Below, piece after piece: positions 36,199-47,597 of a stretch of 64,000 bases of DNA; the stretch's first letter is position 1, and every line of letters starts with the position of its first letter. The DNA is taken from contig JBAJFE010000012.1 in NCBI GenBank assembly GCA_037903355.1, positions 612,036 through 676,035 of the forward strand, written 5' to 3'. The notes beneath the pieces were generated by a model that made no database searches, was not told the origin of the DNA, and worked only from the letters and a program-made list of their open reading frames with translations. The stretch is from Trichuris trichiura. Its lineage: Eukaryota; Nematoda; Enoplea; Trichinellida; Trichuridae. A program made the position numbers and the translations under genes.

Positions 36199-37182
36199 CT
36201 AATCACTGGACAGCTCCCAGTCCAGCTTCGATTGTCTGTTGGCACCGCGGCGCTTTAGACCCACCTCCAGAACTTCGATCATTCCGTTATAGTCTGGACA
36301 GCTGTAGTAGTTCAAGCTGCTTACGTGTTTTCGTATAATGTCCATTTCCGGCGGGCAACCATTCAAAAGCTGTTCATTGCTAATAGTTTCCTTCATTTCT
36401 GCTATCTGAATTGGATCGACTACAGATTCCCATGGTAAATGGCCGACTGCCATTTTAATCATTATGTACAACACTGACCAGAAATCGTCCTTTCTTCCAC
36501 ATTCTCTTCGGCGCAAGCAGTCTGCCGACGAATATACACAATCCCCATAAAAATGTGTTGTTGTTCTAGGTGGATGTACTTCGCCGTTATCAGCGCAATA
36601 AGCTCGACATGTTCCAAAATTGCGGATGTACAATTTTCTGACCGTCCTTGATCGACTTCCTACGACGAAGTTGGACGGCTTTATGTTTCTATGGAGGAAG
36701 CCATTTTGGTGAAGACTTCGTGTAGCCTCAATCATGTCTATGCCAATGAGGAAAACGGTAGTTTCGCTGAAACGTTTTCTCGGGTTTTCTTTGCACAATT
36801 CCGCTAGCGTTGGACCAGTTGGTTCGCCAACAACATAATGATAATTGCCATGATGACCAAAGTCGTAAATGGTGGCGAAATGTTCCTTGCCGGTCATCTT
36901 ACTGCTAACGCCGATGTCCATCGCCAGCCAAGAGTGCTGGTGGCGTTTTACCCGTGTCAACCTGATGGACACAGGTTTATCAGTTTTCAAGTTTTTGCCA
37001 CCGTACTCTTGGCTGTAAGAATTTTTCCTCACCAGCGATTGTATTGACCATTCATTGTTTAAGATGGATCCATTGGGCAGCCATCTTGCATTTTCTTCTG
37101 ATATGGTATGGCAACTCATTAGCCCTTCCAAACTTCGCTCATCTCGCACGAAGTGCTCCTTTTTAGGCTGGCGTTCTTGCAT
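36199..37182 (-). CDS. CK1/TTBK-family pseudokinase
   Basis: A single-exon frame of 327 aa. The C-lobe matches tau-tubulin kinases: GFLHRNIKPSNF (162-172), the activation region ending VYSSADCL, GRKDDFWSVLYIMIKMAVGH (229-248) with LPWESV, and SLNYYSCPDY near the end. Three catalytic residues are replaced: the VAIK Lys is Arg (VSIR, residue 74), the HRD Asp is Asn (HRN, 166) and the DFG Asp is Asn (NFG, 188). The glycine-rich loop is also not recognisable. It should bind or scaffold instead of phosphorylating. Nematodes carry a large intronless TTBK-like expansion, often expressed in the male germline, and this copy fits that pattern. The start ATG at 37182 is plausible, since the N-terminal 40 residues are outside the kinase fold. 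Confidence 0.88.
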   Translation of the reverse strand: MQERQPKKEHFVRDERSLEGLMSCHTISEENARWLPNGSILNNEWSIQSLVRKNSYSQEYGGKNLKTDKPVSIRLTRVKRHQHSWLAMDIGVSSKMTGKEHFATIYDFGHHGNYHYVVGEPTGPTLAELCKENPRKRFSETTVFLIGIDMIEATRSLHQNGFLHRNIKPSNFVVGSRSRTVRKLYIRNFGTCRAYCADNGEVHPPRTTTHFYGDCVYSSADCLRRRECGRKDDFWSVLYIMIKMAVGHLPWESVVDPIQIAEMKETISNEQLLNGCPPEMDIIRKHVSSLNYYSCPDYNGMIEVLEVGLKRRGANRQSKLDWELSSD

Positions 37183-37526
37183 CGAGTGTCACTACGCGTG
37201 TTGCGACCGCAGACTGATTATGTTTGTCATTGGATGAGACTCGATAAGATGCTTTAATGTTTAACGTAACAGTTTAAAGTAAACCTTTTCTAACCTGACT
37301 ATTCTTTATTCGCTTTTTTAAAATTGTAAATCAAAGACCTGATATATTGAGCTACTCATTTTGCATTTCGATTTTATATGCCTGACACTAAAAGTTTTTT
37401 ATGTCTACCCATTGATCTCAGTATGGATAAAAAATGTCTGAAAACTTGTTCTACAAAATAAAGCGAGGTTCGCTGCAATCTTGCAGTAGTCTGAATCGAT
37501 TATGCCTACTTTTTTTAAAACAAATA

Positions 37527-38240
37527 CAGTGGAGTCTCCAAAGTTGACTATCTCCATAAGTTGACCAAACACGTGTTGGTCGGCCCACACGTATTCAAAT
37601 GGAAGACTGACCTCTGTCGACTGCTTCTTTAAGTTGTATGTTGGCACTTGTACATTAACCGCTTCTGTAAATTGTATGTTTACTTGCTCTCTATAACTTG
37701 ACCAGTCTGGTCCGCTCTACACTGTCGGTTCGAAGATATATGATTTCCTCCATAGACGTATTACCTTTTTAGTATACGTGATATATATTGTTTTTCCTTT
37801 TTTCTTCTCTCTTAACGGCTGTTTTTTAAAATTTTTCTTCTAAAATTTTTTTGCGGTATTTCCAATCCGCTTTTAAATTAACGTTTATTGCATGAACGTT
37901 CAATGCGAAGGTTTCGGGCTAAACTGAGACCTATCATCAGCACAATGTGTGCCACCTGGCAGGTCGTTCTTCATGCTTACAAGCCACTTCATCTGAACAA
38001 CTTTGGCAGAGACCTCAGCTGTCAGCTCTGTTTTGAGCCGTCGAGCCTCGGTCCCACCAAGTCAGTCAGTCATGCAACGAGCTCCCAACAGACCTTCCGC
38101 GATGCCGACAGACTAACAAAAGCGCAACAACGAGCAAACCAGTCATACCAGTCATACATACCCTGTTGAGGCGGTTGAGGTCTCTGCCAAAGTTGGCCAG
38201 ATGGAATGGCTTGATGGAGTGGCTTGCAACCACGAAGACC

Positions 38241-38278
<38 letters not shown>

Positions 38279-38728
38279 TCAGACCTCCTCTTCTTTCGGT
38301 GTATATATATATATATATGTATATACCGAAAGAAGAGGAGGTCTGGCATCTGATGGTGCAGCTAAAGTCAGTTGCTGCTGAAAAATATCCAGATGTGCTG
38401 AGTGGTTTAGCCGGTGCAGAGAGTGTTTTCAACCCATACATTTGTAATAGGAATAAGAAGCAGACCAAATTTGGCTCTTTTTCAGAAAGAGCGATTAAAC
38501 CACGAGAAATGGCTATTAAATGCATTGACTTTGCATGGTACTGAATGAACGGCTGTGCTGTGTTTTGATTACGCGTGACATTTTAAGGAAGACCTATACA
38601 ATAAAGTAAGATACATGTGCATGTTGCTACGGTAAGCCTACATTCACAACCTCTCTACGTCGACCACCTCTGTAAGTTGATCGGTTTGTCTCAATCCATT
38701 GGGTGGTCAATTTACCTGGGTTCCACTA
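37527..38728. mobile_element. Pogo/Tigger-like DNA transposon copy with nested palindromes
   Basis: The left end is TA|CAGTGGAGTCTCC; the right end is GGGTTCCACTA|TA, giving TIRs of about 45 bp with imperfect identity (AGTGGA..C..TTGAC pattern) and a TA target duplication. Inside are a perfect 19-bp inverted repeat (37999-38017 with 38176-38194), a (TA)n hairpin at 38237-38280 and a perfect 21-bp inverted repeat (38280-38300 with 38325-38345) around a second TA run. No intact transposase was found. The interior may be a second element inserted into the first. Confidence 0.55.
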
Positions 38729-40576
38729 TATTTTGTATGTTGTTCTGCGTACATTGCGTCAGATGCATTGCCGCGTATCTTGCGTTATGCAGTATTACGC
38801 TTTACGACGCAAGAAGTATATGAAAAGTGTGATTCGAGGGAGGGCACCTATAAAATCCTTGCCTATGCGTAGCAAGAAAAGAACAAATAAATATTGAAAT
38901 AATGATAAGGAATGTTTAATTAATAATTACGAGCTATGAAAGATAAAATCTCCAGCCTAGGGAAAACTGGAGTATATTGTACATTACTATATTTGTACTT
39001 TTTTTCTGTTGTTAACGCTTTGTTTCTTCAAATCTAAACTGGTCAGCTAAATGCGGCTTTCAGTAACTTTATTTAGAAAGCTTAAAATTTTCTAAACCAC
39101 TTACTAAATGTGATGTGTTTCCCGTTAAAGCGACGAAGGTATTGCTTTTCTTACAAAGCCCCCTTTTTTAAAGTTGAATGACAGATGCTACGTGGCTATC
39201 TTCCGTAATATCTTTGCCTTTTCAGTGACTAGTGATCGTTGGACGAGAAAACCCATTCGTATGTTACAAGCCTTCCAAGTTGGTTGACCGTAGAATGTTT
39301 TCTTGAAGGTTGTGTGGATTTTCATATTCAATATAATTTTGTTGCATTGGAACCGTTTAATATGCGAAAAGGTTCCGCAGCTTTCGGGACACGTCTGATT
39401 CCGTCCTCAGCATTTTGCAAGAGTAATCAGCACAATGATGGGAATGCTGTTTGCGTAGCAATAGCATAAAATGGCTTAAAGTTTAAACCGTCACGATGAA
39501 GTTAAAGACCGCTAATGGAGTGAAAACGTTAGAAGAACGTACGCTAGGACTCCGCAAGTGAACTGAGTCGGCCAAAACGTAGGATGGGTGCTCACAGCTT
39601 GCATCTCTTCTAGGTTAAAGCTTAGTTCTTTTTTCTGTTAATACTCAACTTGCTTGTTCTGTTCGAAATAGTAATGCTGCAACCAAAGCGCTCCTAATTG
39701 AACTCAGAGTGCTGTACATGTAAATTTACAATAAAAAGTAAGGTGCAAGTAAAGAACAGGAACATTCATGCTGGTTACATTCAAGACGCTGAAAACGGCC
39801 ATAGGCATGTAGCGAAAACTCCGCGGCAAATTTTTCACTTGAAAAAAAGTTGCAAAGTAACTGAACCGATGTTTGGTTACTCATAGAAAATCCCATCGCT
39901 GTTGCATTACTCTATCCATCCATAGCAGCAAACGGATATATCAACCCTTCGCCTTAAAGAGTAAGCTTTGAGTGCTTCAATACCATTTTGGTAGAACAAT
40001 TGCCTCAGGCAGGCGCTTATTGAGATAAGAGGATAAAATGCACGTTGGATTCCTGCAGCGGCTTTCCAAAATAATTTTTCACACTCACCAAAGACTGTGT
40101 AAGAAAGAAGACAATATCGCACTGAAATTGCACACCAGAGAACTGGCGTTCTAGAGGAATTGACTGTGCGTGATTTCTGCTTATCAAAGTGCGACAGTTG
40201 TGCGTTTTTATTTGCCAATTTTGCAACAGCCAAAAGAAGAGCGGATTTGCAATATAAAATTGCTTTTCGTAGGTCATTTGCGCTTGTAGCTAGGCAAAAG
40301 ATTGTGTGACCATTTACTAGCTTTGACGAAGCGTACCGACTTCTCAGCTGACGACTTGATAATGAAATCTTGCAGTGAGTACAGTCTGCTAAAGCGAATC
40401 GCCATTTTGAACAGTTTCATTTTATCTTCGCCTGCTGTACTTGAGGAGATTGAACTTTTCTGGCGGCATCTATCCAAAGGAGGATACAGCTGACAATGCC
40501 CATCCCTAACGTGCTAAGGACGGAGCATATGCTGAACGCTCTGTCTTTTCCGCTGGTAACAGCTCAATGCTGTCAC
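38729..40576. other. Intergenic, no gene recognised
   Basis: Only short frames without motifs; the 3' flank of the PTR gene lies at its right side. I see nothing assignable. Confidence 0.4.
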
Positions 40577-43500
40577 TTACCCGTTGATAACCTTATGGTT
40601 TTCCGGTTTGTTGCAGTTGCTCGATGCTTGGCGTTCTATGTCTTCAGGCACAGATCCGTCACGCTTCCTTATTTGGCAACAGTGCGATTTATACATCTCA
40701 GAAAGTTCGCCAGAGAGCGTCAGGAACAGCGGAAGAAAAAGAAGAGCATGTATAAGGCCTAAGGTAACCACCAAGAATACAGTTTTGAAGAAGGATTTGA
40801 TCATGTAGGAGCCGAGATCTGCAAGAAGGAGTACACCTAGCAAAGTGCTAATTCCTCCCTGTATGACAGGCCAGGCCAGCTGACCAAGTGCGTAACGGAT
40901 ACGCTGAACGGGCTTCGCTGCTGTCTGTATCGAGTATGCATAGGCAATGTGCGCAGAAAAGTCGACTGAAAAACCAATGCTCATCACAATAGTAATCATC
41001 GAGACTGTGTCCATATTAAGGCCCCACAAGGTCATGAAACCAATTACACCCAGATCGACCGACAGGATAGCAAAAGTGACCCAAAGAGAACATATAGCCT
41101 TGGGAATCAAAAACAAAGCAAGCAAAATCATGCACATTATTCCGAAACCGCATTCTTGAATTATGTTCGGCAGAATGGCATCGTACTGATCCACGTACGG
41201 CCACAGTTTGTTAAACGTCGTAACATTGAGTGCTGCATTGTCGGAAGCTATTCTGCGCATGTCAGCCACAGTTTCTCTTTGCGATACTGTACTATTGAAT
41301 GCTTTTAAGCCGACCAGAAAACGAAATGCCTTTATTCTATCGTTTGAGCTGTTTTCTTCCCAGATAATGTCCTTTCGATAGGCCTCGTTGGTAGGCATGT
41401 TTAAAAATAGCAGCGCGTAATCATAAAAAGAGTTGTTGTTTAGATCATCAATATCAATGCCCATCTGGCCGCCCAAAAAACGTAAATAATCAATGAGCCA
41501 GCATTCCACGCCCTCTAAGCCAATGCCATGTCTGCTTTCGGCTAACATTCGAACAAGGCTGATTATTTTTTCTCGTTGTTTATAGTCAGCCAAGTTTCCA
41601 GGTTTCGAAACGGCGACCTGCATCTGTATGCCGTATGTCCACATGTACTTTTCCATTTTCTGATAATAGGCACCTACGTAAGAGCCGAACGGAAGAAGTT
41701 TGTACGGCTCCAAACCTTCACGTATGCCCATACAACCGTAAACCGACGCGACGGCGTAGAGAACAAAAAGAAGAGCAATAAGAAAACGAGCATGTTTGCT
41801 CATGATGAAGGTTGCGTACTGTCCTGAGAAAAAGCTGTTGAAAAATTCGACTTCTTCAACTTTGTCATCCGGTTTATTTCTAGAGTGGCTGGGTACAACA
41901 ATCTTGTCCTTTGTTTCGCCTTTTACTCTATTTTTCTTCTGACAGGATGCCGCAACCAAGGTCTTCGTGAATGGCCTTATTTTTAACATGAGCGCTGTAA
42001 ACATCATCGCTTATTTTACGAGAAGTTACAAATATGCATGAATAAATAAGTATTGCTTTTTAAAAACGTTTTTCAACATGCTTTGCTAGGTACTTACTCG
42101 CTACTAAAGAACTTCTGTACTCGTCAGACTGTCTGTTCATTCGGTTTTCCCGTCGCGCTTCGTATACCAAAAGACCGAATAGGAAGGTCAACTGGTATAT
42201 AAACGTAACAATGATAGCGCTGCAGGTGTAGACGCAAAATATCTGAACGGCTGGAAAGTCAGTGATACAGCCGACCCCAAAACTTAATGCATCTGTCGCA
42301 ACAGTCAGGAAAATAGAAACAGAAGCTTCAGATATCGCTTCCACGATTCGATCTTCCACGCTCAGATTTCGGTCAGCAGCTGCAAGGGCAGCTATCATCA
42401 AGAAAGTGTTGTCTATTCGAACAGCTTAAATAAAGGAAAGCGTTAACGAGTGCTAAGTATCGTTTTAGCTTACATAAAAGGCACGTGCATACCTAACATG
42501 CATGTTGCTATTAGAAAACCACTTACACACAATGAGAAAAGGCATGATAGCGACCACCTTGTTATACGGAAACCCGACGTAAGTGGTAAGTCCCATGGAG
42601 CTGGCAACGCCTAGACATGCTCCCAATACTCCTCCTATAGCCACGAGAGGGCTATAGCTTGCTGCCTTCAGGAACACACGGTTACCGCGCTTGGTCAGCT
42701 GTATCGTGGATAAAGCAGAGAAAACAAGAAGCAACACGAAGCAGGGAAGCAATCGAGGTGCAAGAACTTGGGCGTTTCTGTTCAGCTCGTCGTCCAGCGC
42801 GCTATCGTGAAACACAGAGAGGGACAACAGAGGGTCTTCATATGAAGTCATCCGCTTCTCAAACTCAGCCTGCCAAAGATCTTTCCTGAATTTGTCGTCT
42901 GATGAGGAAAATTCTAATGGGTATACAAGCATCCATGCTTTGGCTGACTGAATGTTCCCCGTGGTTTTATTAATTTCCACTCCGCCTAATGTAGAAGCCA
43001 AGTAAATCGCTTGATTGCCCACTGTCATCTTTGGGTAAGTGAGCTGAACATTGATCACATCTGGCGATTGGCGGAAAGCTTTGATCATGTGTACTAAAGG
43101 ATTCAAGTAGCAAGCGTTCCTCGCCTTGGCGCAGACGTCTTCGTATTTCAACATCTTGCCCCCATCGGTAACCTGTCGAATAAAGGAATCCTATTTCTAT
43201 GCAAAACTACAGGTCATGGCCAAATCTCACGCCTTTCTTAAACTTAGCAGGTTAAAGTTCTTAGATAAACATAAGCACCGTATGGATGTATTGAATGTAG
43301 CTTTTTGGTACAGGACTGTAGGTTTTCTTGATTAATCTGTTTCTTTTAAGGAGTATGTCCCGTTAAGGATACAAGAAGCTTTAATCATAACCAGATAAGC
43401 GTGGCCTGAAAGCTTCGGAAAATAAAGCTTCTTGTATCCTTAACGGGACATACTCTGTAAAAAAACAGTTTAAGTATGGACGTATTGTATTAATACTAAC

Positions 43501-44209
43501 TTATGACAGTTGCAACTGCTTTTTCTATTCGCTGCAGAAGTTCCATAACGTCACCCTTAGGTGCCAGAAATATATGAAGATAGACGATTGTACTTTTACT
43601 ATTACGCTTTGAAACTAAGGGCACATGTTATACACATCTTTCTGTAAATAATTACAGATGACGTTTTCTAGCATGCTTCACTATAGCTTTTCTGAGTTCA
43701 AAAAGATACTCCTAGTTTAGAAATATTGATATAATTGCAGAAATATTTCAAAAAGGCTGCTTTGCTCCCACGGCCATTCTTATGTAATAACACATAAGAA
43801 AAAGTAAGGACGAAATAATGGTAAGCAATTTGAAAACCTGTATTTTCTCGATCACGTAGGAATTGACCTTGACGATTGCCTGCAGCATTTCATCAGTGAA
43901 AATGTTCCCACCATCTTTGGCTGTGACATATAGAAAGCATTGGCCTTTACTAGTGTACATTCGGCTTGGAGCAAATCCGTCAGACTTTTCAGGCCATAGA
44001 GACTGGAAAACCGCCAGTTCATACTTGCCAGCACCATTCACCGGTGTATAAAGGTACATGGCACTGTCGATTTTGTTCAAGAAAAGCAGACCCGTGGAAA
44101 GAGCAACACCAACCACAAGAGGAATAGTTACGAACCAAGCGGGATAGTGGTAGACAACTCGCGCATATTTCGCAGAGAGAAGTCGCAAATGTCGTTCGAA
44201 GAAGTCCAT
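40577..44209 (-). CDS. Patched-related (PTR/PTCHD3-like) sterol-sensing-domain membrane protein
   Basis: Four exons: 44209-43838 (ATG), 43172-42527, 42424-42098 and 41994-40577 (stop). They sum to 2,763 nt (920 aa) with phases 0, 1 and 1 at the joins, and GT-AG throughout. Architecture is that of an RND-type 12-TM protein: TM1 (WFVTIPLVVGVALSTGLLFL), a first large extracellular loop (KMLKYEDVCAKARNACYL), a sterol-sensing region (SYSPLVAIGGVLGACLGV, MPFLIV joined to RIDNTFLM), a cytosolic linker rich in Lys, a second large loop, and a C-terminal TM bundle with IGFSVDFSAHIAYAY and LIHALLFLPLF. That last motif is diagnostic of the PTR/PTCHD3 group, which in nematodes acts in cuticle formation, moulting and osmoregulation. 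Introns are 665, 102 and 103 nt; the first carries a palindromic element. The gene looks intact. Confidence 0.93.
43351..43455. repeat. 33-bp perfect inverted repeat in PTR intron 1
   Basis: Arms 43351-43383 and 43423-43455 are exact inverses (GAGTATGTCCCGTTAAGGAT and 13 more bases) around a 39-nt loop. The loop contains CTGAAAGCTTCGGAAAATAA, the tail of the GGGAAC/CCCGAAAGCT repeat family. A MITE-like insertion that would fold into a strong hairpin in the pre-mRNA. Confidence 0.75.
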
Positions 44210-47200
44210 ATGAAGGAACTGCTCCTTTCAGCTGATAAATTCTGTAGAATTGCAATCTTCCACCTCATCGAGGCCTCCCTCACGCAATGAACATCTATCC
44301 AGCTTGCATCTCTGAAAAGAATTCAAATATGTAGAAGCAGCCATAATTTTTCCGAACCAAACGAGTGCGCTTTTTTTCGCGCTGATAAAAGAATATGGGG
44401 ATGGAAGGTCAGAATCAAATATTATATAACTCGAGGTTCATGCGTTATGCGCTAATCACTTCTGACAGTAATACTCTAATAAGGAAACCAGGTTAACTTT
44501 ATAGCGTCTTTTGCAGACATGTCCTGTCCAGGTAGTCTTATTGTCTGACGGTCCAGTGCGAAGCAGACATAAAAGTGCACGTACGAATGATATATGCATT
44601 GCATTAGTGCAAATAAAGTCTGTACTGTTGAACTACTTCTGCTCCAGCAGAGATCGTAATGTCAAATTCCTTTACGACTTATCATAACGGCAGTCTGATT
44701 GCAAACAATTGCTTATGGACATGGCGCTTGCATTCAAAAGCTTTTCACAGTGTCCAAAAACGTTTTTACTGATATTGCGAAACTTTCGGGGAATTCCTGT
44801 CCCCGTCTTCAGCGCGTGAGAAGACTGTAATAAATCTCGATTTCGCAGTTGGCTTAACTTTTAAAAAAACTATAATGAAAGGAGATTGAAAGCGAAAGCA
44901 TGATTTTATGAGAAAGTGATAGCGGCAGATACGAAAAAGCAAATTTGTCTTAGCTTTATGCAACAATTTCACATCGACGTGGGTTGACGCCATTTGCTGT
45001 CAGTGTGTCATGAATCAAGATGCACTAGTTTTTCTAGTCCCGCAAAGAAAAAAGTATGCTCCCCTGGATGACACATTTTGATGAGGCAAGCTTGGAGTAG
45101 CATACAGCCACAGGTAACGGGGATAACGCAAAGCAAGTAACTAACTTGCCTTATTCGGGCGCGTTCAATCACGGATGCAATATATGCTTGGAAGAACACG
45201 AGAGACTTGGCAATGCCATCCTTTAATAAGGTTTCCCTTACTCTCATGCTGTTGTTTACAAACCATGTTTCTGGATGACGAACAAATCTAGTTCAACGAA
45301 ACTTAATTATTTAGAAATTTCAAAACAGTTTTCAATCTACCGGTTGCTGAAGTTTTACCAGCGAGACTATTGTCGCCACTGTTCGAGGAAACAGAGCATG
45401 AGGTTACCAGTTAGCTGCAGGGAACAAAACAATAAAACATACTGCAGATGGACTTCAGCAGGGAAAAGTACCGCTTAGTTTTGAGAGAAAACTGGTATCG
45501 TTTCGGTCAGAAAGAGTCGTTTGAAGTAGTTAAGGCGATGGAAGATCATTCGGAGAAAATTTGAAGAGTCTACATTCAGTAAGTTAATGAATGATAAAAG
45601 TCGAAAAACCCTTAAAGTGATTTTACTGCGCTTATGCCAGTCTGGACTTCTCACAAACTATTAATATGATCAGAACATTATTGATTATTCTTCTAGAACT
45701 GTTCCCAAACGACGCGAGCGAACAAAGTTCACAATGCTTTGGACATGTTCAGAACGCTTTCCAGTAAGTTCACAAACATTGGACATCTGTTAAGAAAATG
45801 CCCAATGAGCCTTAATGAAGGGAAATATTACTGAATTAATTCGATTGCCGTTTTGGTATACTTGCAAAATAAATTCCAATGGTAATTATCCTAATGACTT
45901 TGGAAGAAAAAGCTTTAACAAATGTGAATCTTCAAAGGCAGCATTTAAAGTGCTTGCATGTTTCGTGGCTTCCTATCTTGGTGCCAGAAAAAGAATAGTT
46001 AGCCTGACGTACTGCTGAAATATGCTGCTCCTTAAGACAGCTATAAATCAAAAAGGGCACTATAAAACTTTACAGCTGTCGTTTAGATCATTTGTTTAAC
46101 ATTCCAGTGGGACAGCTTAGAGGGAGTTCCGCAGAAAACGTCAGTGCATGTTGCAATAATTGCAACCATCGTAATCAGCAAGTAATTTTGGGTGTACTGG
46201 CTAAGCGAATCACTTTGCGTTGATATGCCTTCTTGCTTTTGTATAAGGACACGCACTAAGATTAATTGTCTTGGCATAATTTCAGTTTGTACGGAAACTT
46301 GGAACCAAACGGGATAGTATACGCCACTATGGTAAACTTGCTGAAAGTTGTAACCGGAAGGATTAATAGTTAATACTCATTCTGAAAAACCATTTTGTTG
46401 GTTCCTTATTTTCCATTCATTTTCCCTGCTGTCCTATGTTCTGCTCTCTGAAAAGTCAGCAAAAGAATGACAGAATCAGTTTTAAGCGGTCGAAAACAGC
46501 AGAAGTTGGTTCATTTTTAGAAAGCACTCACAATCCGTAGAAGCTCAGAAAAGAAATGTGCGACACTTTTTGGCACAACGTTCAGCATTAGCTAGTCGTT
46601 GAAAATATCATTAATGACATCTTCGCATTGCTACTATTAATACGTCTCGTTTATTCCAAAAAACTTCATTACCACAGAAAAAGCATAAGTTAATTCAACT
46701 TCTGCGTTCACGTACCAGAGTTGCGACATTGTAACGTGATCACCGAAAAGCCCTTCCTTCTGCCTATAGATTTCTTTCCAATAGAACAAAATGGTTTAAG
46801 AGGACACAAGGCTTAATATGATTAGTAGTCTAAATCTTGTAGTGAGCATCCATTATTACAACATAATTTTTTCTTCAGCGTAGCATAGATCAAGATCCGT
46901 GTAATCGAACGAAAGTAGGTTAGGCAAAACCGCATTGCATTATAAGCGAAGATTTAAATTAGAAGTTCACTTTAACATTGCCTCTATCATGGATAACATT
47001 TCTTGACCAACATACTGATGCTATTCGAGCGCTGCTGTCTGTCTCCACAATGCTGTGTAGAGTGACTTAGGGGGGTTTTTGATTTGGAAAGCTTAAAGAC
47101 TAAAGCGTCTGTTAAAAAGTACAAATATAAATTAACGATCGACGAAAGCAGGAAAAAAATTTAAAATGCAACTAAAGCAACTTGAATAAGAGAAGGACAG

Positions 47201-47338
47201 ATGGAAAGCAAATATATTAGCAGAAATAAGTAAACGGCTATATAAGGAAAGGAAATACATGAAAAACTATTATATAAATAGCTAATAGCTACAGTATAGT
47301 AACTGTGACAAAAACAGTCATATAAGGAAAAATTAGAG
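44210..47338. other. Gene-poor region
   Basis: Short open frames only. The 44761-44820 segment is a minus-strand copy of the GGGAAC/CCCGAAAGCT hairpin repeat. Nothing else was assigned. Confidence 0.4.
44761..44820 (-). repeat. GGGAAC..CCCGAAAGCT hairpin repeat, copy 2
   Basis: On the minus strand: GCGCTGAAGA, stem CGGGGA..TCCCCG, then AAAGTTTCGCAATAT. Same layout as 25561-25622. Confidence 0.55.
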
Positions 47339-47597
47339 TCTTGACGACAACATTCTTCCCCCCAGGAGTTGTGGCGGCAACTTCAAAGGAGTTCAAGTGG
47401 GTACTGTACGTCTGCCGGCCGTCCTGTCCTGCCCTAGCCTAAGCCTAAGCTTACACATAAGGTGTGATGGTCCATTGTCCAGTGTTCAGTGACCCACAGT
47501 AAGACGTCCCTCCTGTTGTTCCGCTGACCCGTGTTATCGCCGCGTATTACCCATTGATATTGCCGCCACAACTCCTGGGGGGAGAATGTTGTCAAGA
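47339..47597. mobile_element. 259-bp element with about 40-bp terminal inverted repeats
   Basis: The left end (47339-47380) holds TCTTGACGACAACATTCTTC then CCCCCAGGAGTTGTGGCGGC. The right end (47560-47597) is its inverse apart from a 3-nt and a 1-nt difference. Inside, 47412-47450 is a copy of the CTTTACCTAAGCC repeat family (GTCCTGCCCTAGCCTAAGCC). It codes for nothing recognisable and behaves like a MITE. Confidence 0.65.

Noticed and set aside
36838..37237. Plus-strand frames across the kinase
   Set aside because: Shadows of the pseudokinase coding strand.
38070..38525. Long minus-strand frame with Ile-Tyr repeats
   Set aside because: It is the translation of (TA)n runs and the flanking palindromes in the pogo-like element, not a protein.
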